Shown here in pieces: positions 1 to 14,669 of a stretch of DNA of 64,000 bases; the stretch's first letter is position 1, and every line of letters starts with the position of its first letter. This stretch comes from Mucor racemosus. Lineage: Eukaryota > Mucoromycota > Mucoromycetes > Mucorales > Mucoraceae. Below the pieces are notes generated by a model that did not search any database, was not told the origin of the DNA, and was given only the letters and a program-made list of their open reading frames with translations. The stretch is taken from the NCBI GenBank assembly GCA_027405735.1, contig JAPEHQ010000010.1, positions 434,001 through 498,000 on the forward strand. The letters run 5' to 3'. The position numbers and the translations under genes were made by a program.

Positions 1-3000
1 TGGAGTTGTTCAATACTTCACGATACTTGCGAATACATTTGTGAAGTTGTCTATGAGTCTTTGCAGCACTTTGACGAAGGGCATAAATGTTGACATCCTT
101 CCAAGTAGCGATTTTGACAAAATCTTTAAGATCTTTCTCGATAGGTTTACGCAATTGAGCAAGCATAGTGTTGGCATGCTCTTGGAATTGATAATAATAC
201 AAGTACACATTATGCAAAATAGTAGCAGTTCTCTCGTAATTCAACTTTTCTCCATCAAATGTTGAAAGTTGTGCCTGCATCTTTGTTTGACGATAGAAAG
301 TATCAATCATTTTAAGACGGGGCTCAAGTTCAATAATTGAACAGGTTTGTACAAACTGATCAAGAGCACCGAGTAATTCACGAGTATTCTTGTCGTTTTC
401 CTCCTCATCATCAGAATCAAAAGATGTGTTGTTAACAGTATCATACAAATGGAACCACCATTTAAAAGCAGCATCTTGATGATATTGTTCTTGAGCACTT
501 AAAAGTTTAGGCCAGCAATTAAGTTCCAATTGTCTCCAACTGACAATTAGAGTAATCAATTCTTCACGTTGATCTTTCAATGAGACATGCTTAGCAGCAT
601 ATGCTTCCCAATCTTCAGATTTTTGTAACAATAACTCTACACCAGTCAAGAATTTAGCAACAGGTGACAAGATTGAAAAGGTCAAAATGCGATCACAGAT
701 AACAACCAATTGCTCCAAAATAGCATGTTCAGGCCATTGTTCAATGAGTTGTACAATACGAGCCTTGAAACGATTGACAATAGGTTCAATTCGCTTAGCC
801 TCGCCAACGTTTTCACTTTGGTAGAAATCATAAATGTTATCACTAGTCATACCAAACGAATTTTCAGATTCAAGACGATTGATTGTTAATGAAGTAACAC
901 GAAGATGACCAGCATTACAGATACGATCAGTAGCATCACTAAATGCAGAATTGGCCATAGAAGCCAATTGACTAGCAACAGCATAAGATTGGATAGCTTC
1001 ACGATCCCAAGATTTATCAGAACGAACACAAGAATCACGGCTATAAGTTTCAAACAAAACTCTATGGAGATGACCAATACGATGAATATCTTCATCATCA
1101 AGGACTGATTCTTCCTCGACACTATTAGGAACGGTAGATTTTTTGGGTTGTCCGTCATCCTCAAGAGCTAAATCAGCAAAGTCCTCGTTGAAATTAGCGA
1201 AAATCTTATTGAGGTCTTCCTCTTCGAGCTCTTCATCAGTAGGAGGTTCATACTTTCTAGCACGGGTTTTGAACAATGCTTCTTTTTCAACAGCCATCTT
1301 ACGCTTATAATCTTCAGCAGACTTCCAAACTTGAATGATTTCACTGAATAAAACATTGACAGAAATAAGATCATCTGTCTTCATGTAAGCATTAGTGTTG
1401 ACACCAATGACGAGACGTTGAAGAATAACGATCAAAAGACGAAGATAGAATGCCCATTTTCTGCTAGTAGGAGCTCTTTCAAATACAACTCTCTTGAGAG
1501 TAGCAATCTTGTTGGGAGTAGCAAGTGTGTGCCAATCAAGATCATAAGAATGATGAGAGACATCAGGATCACGAACCAAAAGCTCAATGACTTCAGATAA
1601 GAATTGATCAACAGAATCTTTACGAGCATTGGCTGTCAAGATACGTAAACCATATTTGATATCATCCACGGCAACAACAAGAGGTTGAAGGATATCTCTA
1701 TACAAGGGAAACTTATGGTGAACTCTATCAACAAATTGAAGAGCATTTCCTTGTAATAAAGCCTCACGTTGCAATACAGAATCGATACCATTAGCTTCAA
1801 GATCACACAATAAGCTTTCAACATTCTTGTCAAGCATACTCTTTTGAAGATAGCGCAAATCGACAAAGATTTCATCCAATTGTGATTGAACAGGACGAAG
1901 AGAAAAGATTGTTGCACTGTGAGCAAGTTCATTGTTAACAACATCCAAATTAGATTGTTGCGATTTGATTTCTTTGTTGGTAGAATTGCCAGTATACACA
2001 TTTTCGATATTTGTACGAATTTCAATATTGTCAAGGTATTCCTTCTTTTTGTTGGTCAACAAATTGACATGAAGACGAGGTTCAGAGGTAGGATCGACAG
2101 GGTAATCTGGGATATATGCAGATACGAAAGCTAAACCCAAGAGAACTCGAGCTTTACCAGCAGCAGAAAAGAAACCAGCATGGTCTTTGCTTCTTAAATG
2201 ACGAACAGAATCGAGAATTGCGGTAATTGCAGTAGAATAATATGCATTAAAATCAACATCTTCCATTATTTCAATAACATTTTTCAAAATATCCAAAGCA
2301 ATATCAAATTGAGAGCTGATACTTTCGGTAGAATAGATAGATGTCTTTAAAAGAGTGCTACTGAAAGAAGAAATCTTGTTGAATTCGAGAGAAATGCTAT
2401 CAAAATGATTTTTGGGGATCACTTCTGCGGATGCATTCAAAAGCTATAAAATAAAAAGAGTCAGTACATACTATAACGATTCAACATATATCAACTCTAC
2501 CTGACGAGCCATGGCAATAAGCATTACTACTTCAAGGGATTTCTTGTCCTTCAAATTGGCATTAGATGTCAAGAAATGCTTCAAATTCTTCAATTGCTTA
2601 AGGGCGTTTTCATAAGCATCTGCAGGCATCTTTTCGACAGAACTAAGAATATTCAAACAAGCAAGTGTTTCTACACTCTCGAACAGACTAAGAGAGCCTT
2701 CGGTAATACCAAGGTCCTATAATAGAATTAGTTAATATGATAAATTAAAACTAGATTGTGAAATGCTTACAACTTCTTCCTCTGATGGAGTTAATTGGAA
2801 GAGATTCTTTTGGAACATACTAGAGCGCCATAAACGTTGATGGTAAGTATAAGCTGCATCTTGAACCATGCCAGGAAGAGCAGTAGAAATATTAGTAGTA
2901 TTTCCAGAATCCAAGAACCAAATCATACGTTGATAAGGGACCATATCAAGAGGAGGACGGGATGTTTTATCAAAAGCAAACTTTCTAAACTTAAGCATCT

Positions 3001-6000
3001 GTTCAACCAATGTTTCCATAGTCGCCATATCAGAAGCATCACAGGCGACGTTATATAAATTAGCAATCAAGTCCATTTCTGCTACAACACTAGTGTAATC
3101 ATACAAAGGAATCAAAGCAGTGTCCCAGTATGTATCTCTTCTGATAGAAGCTTCATTGGGCATGGATGATTCAAGCTCACGGTTGATATATTCAGGTAAT
3201 TTACCAAGGGATTTCATAACCTTTTCAGCGTTTTCTGTGTCATTTTCATCAACAGCATATAAGGTAGCAATACCTTCGACTAATGCTTCCTTTGCTTCTA
3301 CCTTGGCATGCAAAACAAGAGATTTAGGTTCAAGGGTTTCTTCCGAGTCATACTTGTAAGAGTTCATGGTTGCATTAATTTTGTGTAACTCATGTTCCAA
3401 TTCATGCAAAGATTCAGTTGATAAAGTTGATGGACAAAAGTATTTCCACAAAGCTTTCATAGATCTACTAGTATTAAAGTCAAAACCAGACATGATATCT
3501 TCAATGTGAACGAATACGGGGTCCATTTGAGCACATTTTACACCATCAGTAGACATGAGATCATTGATAATCCTTAAAATAATCAATAAATTATCCAAGC
3601 TAAGGCTTTGCAATTGAGTAAGGTTCCAAGCATAATCTCTAGCATCAAGGATCTTATTGAAAGCTTCAAATGTAGAAGGAGGACAAGCGTGATAATAGCC
3701 TTGATTAATCCAAGTAGCAAAAGCAGATTTGACAGATTCAAAGAATGGATAGAGTTTAGAAACAACTGGATGTAACAATTGACTTTCACTTAAACGACCT
3801 TCTTGGAAGCAATAAGATTGTTGAAGAGACGTTAAATTGTTGACCTTGAGACGTTGAGTAGCATTGCGCATATTTCTATCAGCAAATTCTTGTTTATGCA
3901 ATCTAATGAGCAAATGATATGCACTACGAGTATATTCTAAAACTGTGGCATTAGATGTAATACCCTCTTTCAGTTCAGATTGAATCTTTGAAAGTTCAAT
4001 AAACATGGGATGAGCATAAACTTCTTTCATGATATAACCTAAACGTTCCAAGATAGTAGATTTAGTAGATACGGCTTGTTGAGACATGTAACCTAACCAG
4101 CGAAGACGAACACCATAATCTTGATAAGACAAATGTTCCAAGAAGTAATCACCAGCAATTTCAATCTTTTTGACAGATTCGGGATCTTCAGAATCAAGGG
4201 TTTGCAACAAGTAAATCAAATAAGCACCTTGAAGGGAAATTGTAGCGAGCACAGAGTCTTCTTGGAGTAATTGACCGCCAATAAGGAAAGGTGAATTAGT
4301 AGGAGAAAGCATAGTTTGCAATAAATCCTCATCGACATTAGATTCAAGTAAAGAAACAAGCACTTCAGGAGCTTCCTTAATATCAACAAATACTTGGAAG
4401 AAAGATTCTTTGATAGCAACCTTGAGGGATTGGCCACGTTGTAGACGTTCAACCAAATATGTAGCAAATAATAAGTAATCACGGACATTCTCTGCTTTGA
4501 CAAACTGTCTACGTTGAGCAGTAGCCTCTCCTTGCAATGCATTCAAAAGCATTGGTAATTTAGGACCACGAACACCAAGAGAATTAGCAAGCTTAGTTAC
4601 ATCTTCTGAATTCTTATTCCAGTTGGAATCAACAAGAGAGATTTCAATACCACGATTTCTCATGGCACGAGAAAGCTCACCATTTTGAGGATCAACTGTC
4701 ATAAACATACGGAAATTAGGATGAGGCTTGATGACCTTCACTGTACCATCAACAAGACCACGCTCATTGACCATAAGAACACCATCGTTTTCGAAAAGAG
4801 GATTCAAACGATCGAGAACTGAGGGATTACACATATTGGCATTATCAATAAGAAGCCAGTAACCCTTTTCAAGAGCATTGATCAAGAGACCATCAATCCA
4901 TTCAAATTTACCAGCAACAGTATCCTTTTCAAGCTTTTGAAGATTTTGAATCAAAAGAGAAACAGCCTCAATGGATGCTTGAGCATCTTGATCAACTACA
5001 GAAGCAGAATTCAAGCAACTGATGACATTTGATACCAAAGTATAATCCAATTCCCCAGACTCTGAATCAGCAGACATGAGTTGCATTTGTTGTTTGCTCT
5101 CAAGAGCATACCAAGAGTCATTAAGTTGACGGATGAGTTGTAAAACTGTACCATATTGCTCACTATCAGAGGCCAATGTAGCAAAATACATCAACAGATT
5201 CTTAGAAGCATGGCTAATCATTTGATGAAGATTATCCATAACAACTTGACGATGACGATTTAAATCAACTTGTTCAAAACCACCAAGAAGTTCCATAGTA
5301 TCAACACTGTTATTCATTGCAAATTCTTCCAAACGATTACCTGTCATCTTACTCAAGAGACGAACAAGAGATGTTTTACCGGATGCAGAGGGACCAGTTA
5401 CAATAGCCATCCATGATGATTCAACACATTTGATAAGGGACTCAAGAGGAGACAAAAAGGATTGGAGAACATGGTCTTCATGCTCAAATACATCAATGGA
5501 ACTACCTGTTTGCTTTCTAGGTAAACGAGAATGGCCCACATTGAAAGATGTAGCAGTAACTTCGTAGTGAGGCTTCACAGGGCGATCATATTTGACATTG
5601 AATACAGACTCATACAATTGCACAATTTGCACACGGTCATCATGAGTACGCATACGCTGCATATAGATAATATCAAGATATTCAGCAGGATCAATAACAT
5701 TATCCTTTTGCATTAACTCTAACCAACGGAAGACATCACGCAAATTGAATTCCCAAGGACTACCCTTACGGCCGAAACTACAACGAATCATGGTTTCTTC
5801 ATACATTTTGTTATTGAAATCAATCATTTTTGCCATTGTACTAGGCTCAAATTCAGGAAACAAATGAGAACAAATAAACAAAAGATCATCAGAAGTCAAT
5901 TGCTCGACATAGACTTGAGTAAAACGATTAACAAAAGATTTGGGCAAACCCTTACGACCACCACCTTGTTGAAGAGGATTTTGAGCACCAAATACACGGA

Positions 6001-9000
6001 ATTCTTTAGCACAGAAGAACTCTCTATCAAGTTCAGGAATATAAACTGCACCACGATGATCCAAACAAGAGTTAAGACCTTCCAATACAGATTGCGATGC
6101 TAAATTCAATTCATCAAGCAAAACCCAATCACCAGCTTTCATAGCTTGTAAAAATGGAGCATCTCTCCAAGCAAATTCACCACTATTACCACCTTCAACT
6201 GGAAGATCTGAACCAAAAAGATCCATTAAATCAGTCTGTTCAGACAAATTGATACGAACTAAATTATGACCAGATGCAGCAGCTAATGCAGAAACTAAAC
6301 TAGTTTTACCAACGCCAGGACTACCCTCAAGTAAAATAGGTTTCTTGAGCTGCATGGATCGAATAACTCTCATAGCATTATCAGCAGTTGTAGGAGCCAA
6401 CAATGTAAATTTGATATCAGTTTTAGCTAATTGACCACGAGGGATTTGGAATGGGCCGATAACAAAACTATCGCCAGCAGTTTGAACCTTATCTTTAGTT
6501 TCACCCAATATTTCAAGCTCGGTTGCATTAGGTTTACCAGAAAGATGGCGAAGACATTTCAATCTAAATTCTTTGAGTAAAGGACCAGATAAGAATGAAC
6601 CAGATGAACCATGAGAACCTAAACCATCGAGTAAAACAATACATCCACCATGAGCAAAACTGAGTTCAGCGTTAAGGCCAGAATCTACAGCAACATTGAT
6701 GAATTTGACCCAAGAAAGAATATCACGAAGTGATACTACAGTACGACTTTGACCAATGGCTTGAGTATACCATGAAATGAAATCAAGCATCTTGGCACTA
6801 TAACCAGCTAAAGTAGGATGTGTCATTTGCTCATCGATAATCTTGATAAGATCATCTCTATCGGTAACAGAAGGCACCCAAATTTCAGTGAAACGATTTC
6901 TCAATGCAGGCGAGAGTTCTTTTTTACCATAATCACCACCAGGATTCATAGTGGCCAAGAACTGAAAGTTAGTAGCACCATAAAGCTCTTCTACATGTTT
7001 ACCACCCTTCTCGGCAAGTACTAAAAGACGACTAGGTTCAAGAACAGAATTCAATCTTTCGAGAACAGAATCATCAGCAAGAGAAATTTCATCAAGCAAG
7101 AATAAATGACCTTCCTTCATAGCTTGAACAAGAGGACCATCATGCCATTCAAAGAGTTGTTGCTGCTTTTCAGGATCTTCGTTTGCCTCCCTATTACGAA
7201 CAGGGCGTTGACCACCAAGTAAATCACCAGTTTCTGTATTTTGATGACAATTTACAATATGAAGCTCACGATTATAAGTTTCGGCAAGCATTTGACAGAC
7301 TGTAGTTTTACCACAACCAGTTTCACCGACAAGCAAAACAGGTTCGTTGTGTTGAAGACAACGAGCTACAAGATTAAACAAACGACGCATTGCCTTTGTC
7401 CAAACAAGTTTAGTATCTTCACCAGTCTTTGCAGCATGATCCTTAAGCATACGATCATAGATGGCAAATTCTTCTAAATTATTGCAATCATACATTGCAT
7501 CTTCAGAAAGCTTGACGTTCATTACTTGCTCGAGAACTTGCTTCACGACCTTCTTTTCTTCATCTTTACGACATCTTTCGGCTAAAAGCATATAGCCATT
7601 TTCAGCTAATTCTTGATATCCCTGAGGATCACGACCAGCCCAACGGAAAAGATCACGCAATGTAATGAAACCATGTTTTTGTTCAAAGATACGGGTACTT
7701 TGTCTACGTTCCATCAATTCTTTGTATACCTTGACAAGCTTCTTACAGTATGAAGGTGCAATGGCACAACGCTTGGATAAAATAGTTTCTAATTCGTTTT
7801 CGGGAATATCATCAAAATGAAGTTCAAGGAAACGATTACGGAAAGCTCTAGACAATGCCTTACGACCACCATAGAGACCAGCAGGATTTTGGGTGGCAAA
7901 AAGCATGAAATGAGGATGAGGCTTCACGATTTCTTGGGTTTCGGGTATCAATAATTCTCTGTTATCATCAAGCAAACGATTCAATGCTTCCAAGACATCA
8001 GAAGGAGCCAAATTAAGTTCATCAAGAACAATCCAGTAACCATTACGAAGAGCTTCAACCAAAACACCTTCTTGGAAGACGAGTTTACCTTCATTATTTG
8101 AGACATAGGTACCAAGGTACTCTTGAAGATCAGTATGTTCATGATTGTTAATACGAACAAATCTGTGGCCTGTCTTTTTTGCCATGTATTCTACCATGGA
8201 TGTTTTACCAGCAGATGTGGGACCTTGAATTAATACAGGGAACTTTCTAGACATGATAACTCGAGCAAGATTATAAAGTTTTGTTTCAACAGAGTTTGTC
8301 AAGATATAACGAGTATCATCCTCAGGTGGGAATTGACCTTGTTGTAGCCAGAAATAACCAAATTGTATAAAATCTTCATGAGGTTGACGAGGAATTTGAG
8401 TAATAAGGTTCTTAGGGTTTTGAACACCACGTAAAATAGTCTTGAAGATAAGATCTCTCATCAATACTTCACTTTCTTTATCAAGTTGAGTTAAGAATGT
8501 CATACAGAAACCTTCGTAAAGAGAGCGTCTTAAACCATACACCGGGAAGATTTGAGCAACATATGTAAGAGCACGAGCTAATGTACGCATACTGAAATGA
8601 GGGCGTTGATTAGCACCATCTACAAGCTTATGCTCAGCAGCTAATTTCTTTGCATTCATATAAAATTCAGCTACATCATCATAAGATCTCTCATCACCAG
8701 AAGCGATACCAGCAATATATTGCTTAACAATTTGTAGGAGATCATCGTAACGATTATCAGGAGGATGAACATAGAATTCTGTAAATCTGTTACGAAGACC
8801 TGGAGGTAAATCTCGTTTACCAACATCGGTAGCAGGGTTCATGCATGCAAAGAGACGGAAATTGGGATGTCGTTTGATGGGTTCAACATCACCCTTTTCA
8901 GTCAATAAAAGAGAACCATGAGCATCTTGAAGCAAACCAGATAGACATTCAAGAGTTTCAGTAGTAGCTAAATTGATTTCATCAAGTAAAATCCAATCAC

Positions 9001-11797
9001 CTTGACGAACAGCTTTAACAAGAGAGCCTTCCATGAAATTGAATACAAATTTATTTTGTGATTGAACTTGTTGTACTTCAAATTCTTCAACTTTTTTAGT
9101 AAATGTCTTCCATGCATTACGAAGGGTAGGTGAAGAAACTCTTTTACTTTCAGCATTTTGTTCAGCTTCGAATTTTTGTTGTGACATTTTGACAGCTTGT
9201 TTAAGGAGTGTTACAAAGTTGGACCATTTCTGATGAATGAAGGTCTTTCTAACCATTTCCAAAAATTTACCGTTCTTCTTTACAGAAAAAGTCTTTTCAA
9301 ACAATCTCTCGAACTCTTCTTTCATTGGAATAGCTAAAACTTTTCCATCTACAGGTTTAAAACCACCCAAAAGATCAGAACTATCAGATTGTTGAGATAA
9401 ATTGACAACAATCAAATTTTGATGAATCATATCGGCCAAATGTTGAACAACAGTAGTTTTACCTGTACCTGTTTCACCAACCAACAAAACAGGTTCAGTC
9501 AAATGAATACAAACAGCAATTCTCTCCATTAAACGCAATGCATGTCCTGTAGTAGCAAAGGGTCTCTTCTTTTCTCTTTTGATAAGGGCTTGTTTCTGCT
9601 TTTGTTTACCACTAGCAGCAATAGATGAAAGATTGACACGGCCAATACGAATAGTTGATTCATCAATTTCCAGAACTGGTTTGTATTGATCGACATAATT
9701 GCGTACTAATTCCTCTGAAATTTGAAGAGGTCTTCCAAGAGTTTCTAATACTGTCATCCAAACATTATAATCAGGAATCATACCACAAAAACAATCATTA
9801 GCTTCACTAAATAAATCTTGACGAAGAGCTAAATCCATGCCGACTTCTGTATTATCATTTAATTTCTCTCCAATTAAAATATCTACACGATGACACCATT
9901 TCATTAAATCTCTAGTAGAAAGAAATCTACCCATTGTAGAAGAAGCCAAGGTAGAGAAATTAGGGTCTTGATACATGCCTACAACTGTTTGAAAGAGTGT
10001 CATGACATGTGTAGCAAAATCACCAATATGAGTAAACTTTTGACGAACAACTGTTTCCAATTCTTGTGCGGATAAAGGTTCGACATGTACTCGAGTCCAT
10101 AAATTAGCACCTGTCATCAATTCACCTCCTCTAGAACTCATACCCTTTCCAGATCGAGTAGGCACAAATGATCTAGTACCGAACAGTTGGAAACCTTCTT
10201 TAGCTTTAATCTTTTCGCCTCGAGATGGAATAAATAAATGTCTAGTTTCTAATAAAGGCAAAAGCACAGATAAAACTTCGGCAGGAGCCAAATCAATATC
10301 CTCAATCAAAACCCATCTTCCCTCTAATACCGCTGTTGTCAATACACCAGCCTGCCAACGGAATGAACCAGGTGTTGAAGTAGATACATATGTACCCAAC
10401 AATACTTTGGGATCAGTTTGATCACCCAAATGAATTTTTACTAATTCTGCTCCTCTTCCAGTTCTACTAGCAAGTTCCTCGATAAGTGCAGTTTTACCTG
10501 CGCCAGTAACACCTTCTAATAATGTAGGTGCGCCAATTGATAATGCAAGACTGACAGCATGCAAATTCTTTGATGTAGTGTTTGTTAATACAAGCTTAGG
10601 GTCGTAAAAATGCTTGACAGATTCTTCCTTGTCCAAAGAAGCTGTTTTAGGAATTAATACACCACACAAGTTGCATGTTAATGAACATAAATCGTTTTCT
10701 GATAATTCATGTTGTTCATTTTCCAAATGATAATTATTATGCAAGAGAGAAATTTGAGCATCTGCTAATTGTTGTTGTTCCCACAAGCTATATACATTTA
10801 ATGATTAATATCATCTTTTTTATAACTAATAATATATAAATTGTACCTTAAGAATCTAAGATCAACACGATTTCCATCAATTGTGGTAAAAAGAGGTTCA
10901 TCAGACTCATCCAAGGAGTGTCCGGCTCCGACGACAGATGTCAATAAACTCTTGATCTGGGCATCGCTTAATCCATAAACTTTACTGAGACATAAAACAG
11001 TGATATAGCGAATGCAAGGGCTTTGGAATTGAAGTAATTGAACCAAAGGACCCCAATTCCAAAGGGGTGTAAATGTTGATGTTGAAAATCCAAGTAATCG
11101 ATATGTAGTTAACAGTAAATCTTGTAATTCAGCTGTCAAAGAAGATGTAACCTTATTTTTTTTTTTTTTTTTTTTTTTTTGAAAACATTAATGATCAATA
11201 AAAACTTTCATTCCATCAAACTTATAATACCTCTAATTCTCTATAGTTATTTAAATGGTTCAGTCTCTCGAATAAGGAGGTTGAATGGGTAAAGTATGTT
11301 ACAGCCAAGCTATAATGAATAAAGATCAAATGTCAGTTTAACAATGGCAAATAAAGTTTTACATGATCTATCTATAAATACCTTTTCACTTGAGGCACAA
11401 TAGGAAGCACAACACTAATGGCCTTTGCAACTAATTCAATTTTATATACAGTTCTGTTTGCATTAGGCGATGCAGGAGCAGAGTCTAAGAAATTAGTAAA
11501 ACCGGGTAAAGTCCAACGGGCAACAAGATCGATAACAATGGGTCTAAATAAGCGAACAACACTGAGTGTCCATTCAGGTTTGAGCATTGCTTTTGAGACT
11601 GTATCGAGCAATTGAGTTTTGGGTGTTGAAGTAGTGGCTCCATGAAGTAATTCAAGGTCTACACTACCAAATGTTGAACTGCCTATAAGGGTTGACAGCT
11701 GACTGACAGCGTTGATGAGATCAAATGCAAGTGGATTAAAAACATTGGATTCTGTAACTTCAGTTGCAGTAGTCATAATTATGTCCGAGTCTATCAT
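1..11797 (-). CDS. MDN1: Midasin, AAA-type ATPase of 60S ribosome biogenesis (5' part, continues beyond base 1)
   Basis: Midasin (Rea1) is a dynein-related six-AAA ATPase that strips assembly factors such as Rsa4 and Ytm1 from pre-60S particles in nucleolus and nucleoplasm. Six exons were joined by eye: 11797-11382, 11309-11231, 11151-10847, 10787-2771, 2716-2501, and 2443 running off the window edge. All junctions keep frame, giving about 3825 codons; the linker end, acidic region and C-terminal MIDAS domain lie outside. Six Walker A motifs mark the ring: GVTGAGKT (about residue 360), GETGTGKT (706), GPTSAGKT (1124), GETGCGKT (1423), GSPGVGKT (1758), GPSASGKT (2067). Walker B motifs include LLDEINLA, VLDELNLA and LLDEISLA; the sixth reads LIDNANMC without the glutamate. 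Start: ATG 11797, or in-frame ATG 11776. Intron 2 holds a run of about 22 T on the plus strand. Length, domain order and motif spacing fit the family, so identity is secure; exact splice sites are inferred. Confidence 0.96.
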
Positions 11798-12369
11798 TTT
11801 TCAGGATTTTCTTGATTCAAAAATGATATTCGCTAACGAGAGTTGATAAAACTAAAGCGTTTCCCAGCTAAAATATTTTCAATTTTATCAAAAAAAAAAA
11901 AAACGCAAAAAGGAAAGCAACTGTGACAGCACAACTGGACGGTTTTTCCCTTCAAAATGTAGGTGATATCTGCATGTTCATTCCCAATTATGCAGCAAGG
12001 TTGAGTATTCCATACTCGGAAAGCTTGATTTTCACTATACCAATGGTTTTTGCCTTGAAAAACTGCTTTGAATTTGAAGCAATGTTTATAAAATCACATT
12101 TTGTAAACTTTGAGGGTGCGCATGAGGTGCTCATAAATGTATAGCAACTAGTTTCATTCAAAAAAGCCGTATAACTATTTGAAAAAATATTTTGGCATTC
12201 ACCGGTGTAGAAAGTTTGGTTTATCAAAATTTATGCTACAAAAATAGAGCCGTAGCCTACAACCCTTTCTGTCTAAATAAGTATTGAATTTTGAGTTTTG
12301 AATCAATAAAAGAAATTTAGCATTCAAAACTTTTAAATTCGATTTTTGAAAATTCAATTCCCTTAAAGT
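11798..12369. other. Intergenic, upstream of MDN1, no gene seen
   Basis: About 570 bp that should hold the MDN1 promoter. It is AT-rich with a short A run near 11890. Open frames on both strands are short and look like chance. I see no conserved protein and no RNA gene. Confidence 0.5.
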
Positions 12370-13530
12370 GGATATCTATGAATAATCGTCAAAATCTGTC
12401 TTAACATATGGAATATAGCTATTGCTAAATATATATAATTTGGTTGCATTATGCCATCTATTCTTAAATTTAATTTATACTTTACAAAAGATTCAAAAAC
12501 AGCAAAATTCACTGCTTTTCCCCTAAAAACTGGGTCTAACTTTTCATTCCTATACAACTTTTTTTTTCACTAAATAACACCAAGAAAAACTTATATGTCA
12601 ATATACCTGAGATGTTCAGCTTTAATTTAAAAACATGTATTCAAAAATATCCTATTTTTTGCAGTTGATATAACATTTTTAATGCTAATGTTTCAGATTT
12701 TTACACGAAATATTAAAAACTTTGAGGCTCCATATCTCTACGAAAAATTAAGCTATACTAACACTTTTTTTTAGTAATAATTACTTTTTTTAACGAGCTT
12801 TATAACATGTGTAAGTATAAAAAAATTTAAACACTTTTATTTTTTTTTATTTTTTTGACATTTTTGTAGTAGATTTCAAATATTCATTAAATTGAGTGGT
12901 ATTTTTTTTGCATTCATGTCATCAACCTCATTGAGCTCTCTCGGACTCAATTTAGTTTTTTTAAAAATATTGATTTTTCGTGGAGATATCCTCAAAAATG
13001 TGCACAAAGAGATATCTTCGTTTCTAGCGTCAATTTTCCCCTTGTATACCCTCATCCCAAATTCTGAATTTGAAAAAAAAATGGCAAAAATCTTGTTTTC
13101 TCTACGAAAAATGCAGTTAAAAAGTTGAATAATAGCTAAATCAATAGATAATTTTGCTGCACATTATCTCCATTATTTATATTTAAAATTTGTTTATGAA
13201 AAGTGATGTGTATTTTCAAAAAACCTCCAAAATTTCAATTTTATTTTACGCAAAATTTAATGTGAAGTTTTTATTTAAAATTTATTGAAATGAATGCAGA
13301 ATTCAAAACTGTATAAAAAGCATTTAGTACGATAATTCAACTTGCTTTGCATTTCACGAGCTATTAACCGATTTTGTTTTTTGATCATTTTCGGGTCGAT
13401 TTCACAAAAAATTGATTTTGGAACTCAGATATATACTATTTTTTGATTATCTCAATGAGAAATCGATACTTTTTGCTGAAATAAAAACAACATCATAGCT
13501 TTTGACTGTATCTATCTTTTAAATACAAAT
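12370..13530. repeat. Left arm of a large inverted repeat
   Basis: This stretch is the reverse complement of 24393-25608 with scattered substitutions and small indels. Read in the matching orientation, both arms encode the same non-significant peptide including KILIFRGDILKN. The inner boundary lies where AAAAGCTATGATG and its complement stop matching (about 13530 and 24393). The outer boundary is fuzzy. A third, partial copy lies at 30963-31385. No transposase is visible in the arms. It may be the terminal arm of a foldback-type element later filled by insertions, or simply two inverted copies of one repeat. Confidence 0.75.
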
Positions 13531-13704
13531 AAAGCATTAACACCTCGACTGGGGTGCTTAATTTTTTTACAGCCAATTTTAGTTCAACTTTTGGTGAATG
13601 GTCAGGTAACATTTTTCAATAATATTATTCATCTACATTATTTTAATGTTATCATGGTTTTCCTAGTTAACAATGTTAAAAATCTAAAATTGCATTATTT
13701 CCAT

Positions 13705-14251
13705 TGTTTAGGACATAGACTATACTGGGTACATGTATTACTAGTAGAAGTGCTCAAAGGATTATGTAGACATTATTCTTAGCATAGAAGGATGAGTATG
13801 AGGTGATAATGATGTATGCCAATTTTATTTCATTTAGTTATGTTACATTTAGTCTATGATGAAATGGTGTAGCCTGAGATCCTGAAGTGAGCCAATCATG
13901 AACTCGTTCCTGGAAATGGAATTCAACTATTCCATTTGTATCAACATTCACAATCTAAAGTAAATCAAGCATGAAGATCCTATATACTTAACTTGGTCGT
14001 ATCCTACTAAACTTGCTATGGCTAACCTATTATATCATCATGTTGTAATCAACTAGTTCTTCAAGAAGATGAAATCATACTTTCATACACTCTGTATTGT
14101 AGACTCTATATCCACGCTTCCAAAACATATAAATACCCTGAATCCTGATGTCGTTCGAGATGGATTCGTTATCTTTTTACCTACAATATACTCAATAAAT
14201 ATATCTAGTTTTAACTTTATTTTCTAGTTATTCATTGTGTATATTTAAACA
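13705..14251 (+). mobile_element. Solo LTR, family E, 547 bp
   Basis: The segment begins TGTTTAGGACATAGAC and ends ATATTTAAACA, so it has TG...CA termini. It is flanked by the 5-bp direct repeat tccat (13700-13704 and 14252-14256). Inside are a TATA-like ATATAAATA and an AATAAA signal in the order expected of an LTR on the plus strand. A partial, diverged copy lies at about 21820-22130. No internal gag/pol region is attached, so it is read as a solo LTR left by recombination between two LTRs. Confidence 0.75.
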
Positions 14252-14669
14252 TCCATGATATTATGTTGCTCCCTTTCAAATCAAGCAAAATTTATATGCA
14301 AGTAAACCTATTTCAATTTTGAACATTTCGAGTTTCGAGCAAGTATGCCAGCAAGCTTTTGATGTTTTTTTCCGAGAGCCGGAAGCAAGAAATTGGTAAA
14401 AAAAATTTACTCTAGCAAGCCAACAAAGCAAGTAATATCCTGAAAAACATCATTCAAGCGAGCCCGACTGCATAGCTCGCTCGTCGCTTGCTATGCTCGC
14501 ACTGCTCGATTGTGATCATTAGCTCATATCAAGCAATGGTTCTCGATGTTATCATACATAATTGTAGATTCCAAAACAACAATTACAACGTCAAAAGCAA
14601 CAATAAAAACAAACACAATAAAAGCAACAACTACAAAAAAGCAACAACTACAAAAAAAAGCAACAACTG
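14252..14669. other. Gene-free spacer with GCTCG-rich and CAA-rich stretches
   Basis: Holds a run of GCTCG/CGAGC words (14455-14515) that can pair locally, then a purine-rich CAACAA/AAAGCAAC low-complexity tract (14575-14669) into which the next LTR inserted. No coding signal is seen. Confidence 0.4.

Noticed and set aside
12892..13128. Protein conserved between 12892-13128 (plus) and 24808-25053 (minus)
   Set aside because: The similarity is explained by the DNA inverted repeat. Indels shift the reading ends, and the third copy does not keep the frame.
14455..14520. GCTCG-rich stretch considered as a CRISPR-like or short tandem array
   Set aside because: Words are irregularly spaced and inexact, with no repeat-spacer periodicity. 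No CRISPR array exists in the window.
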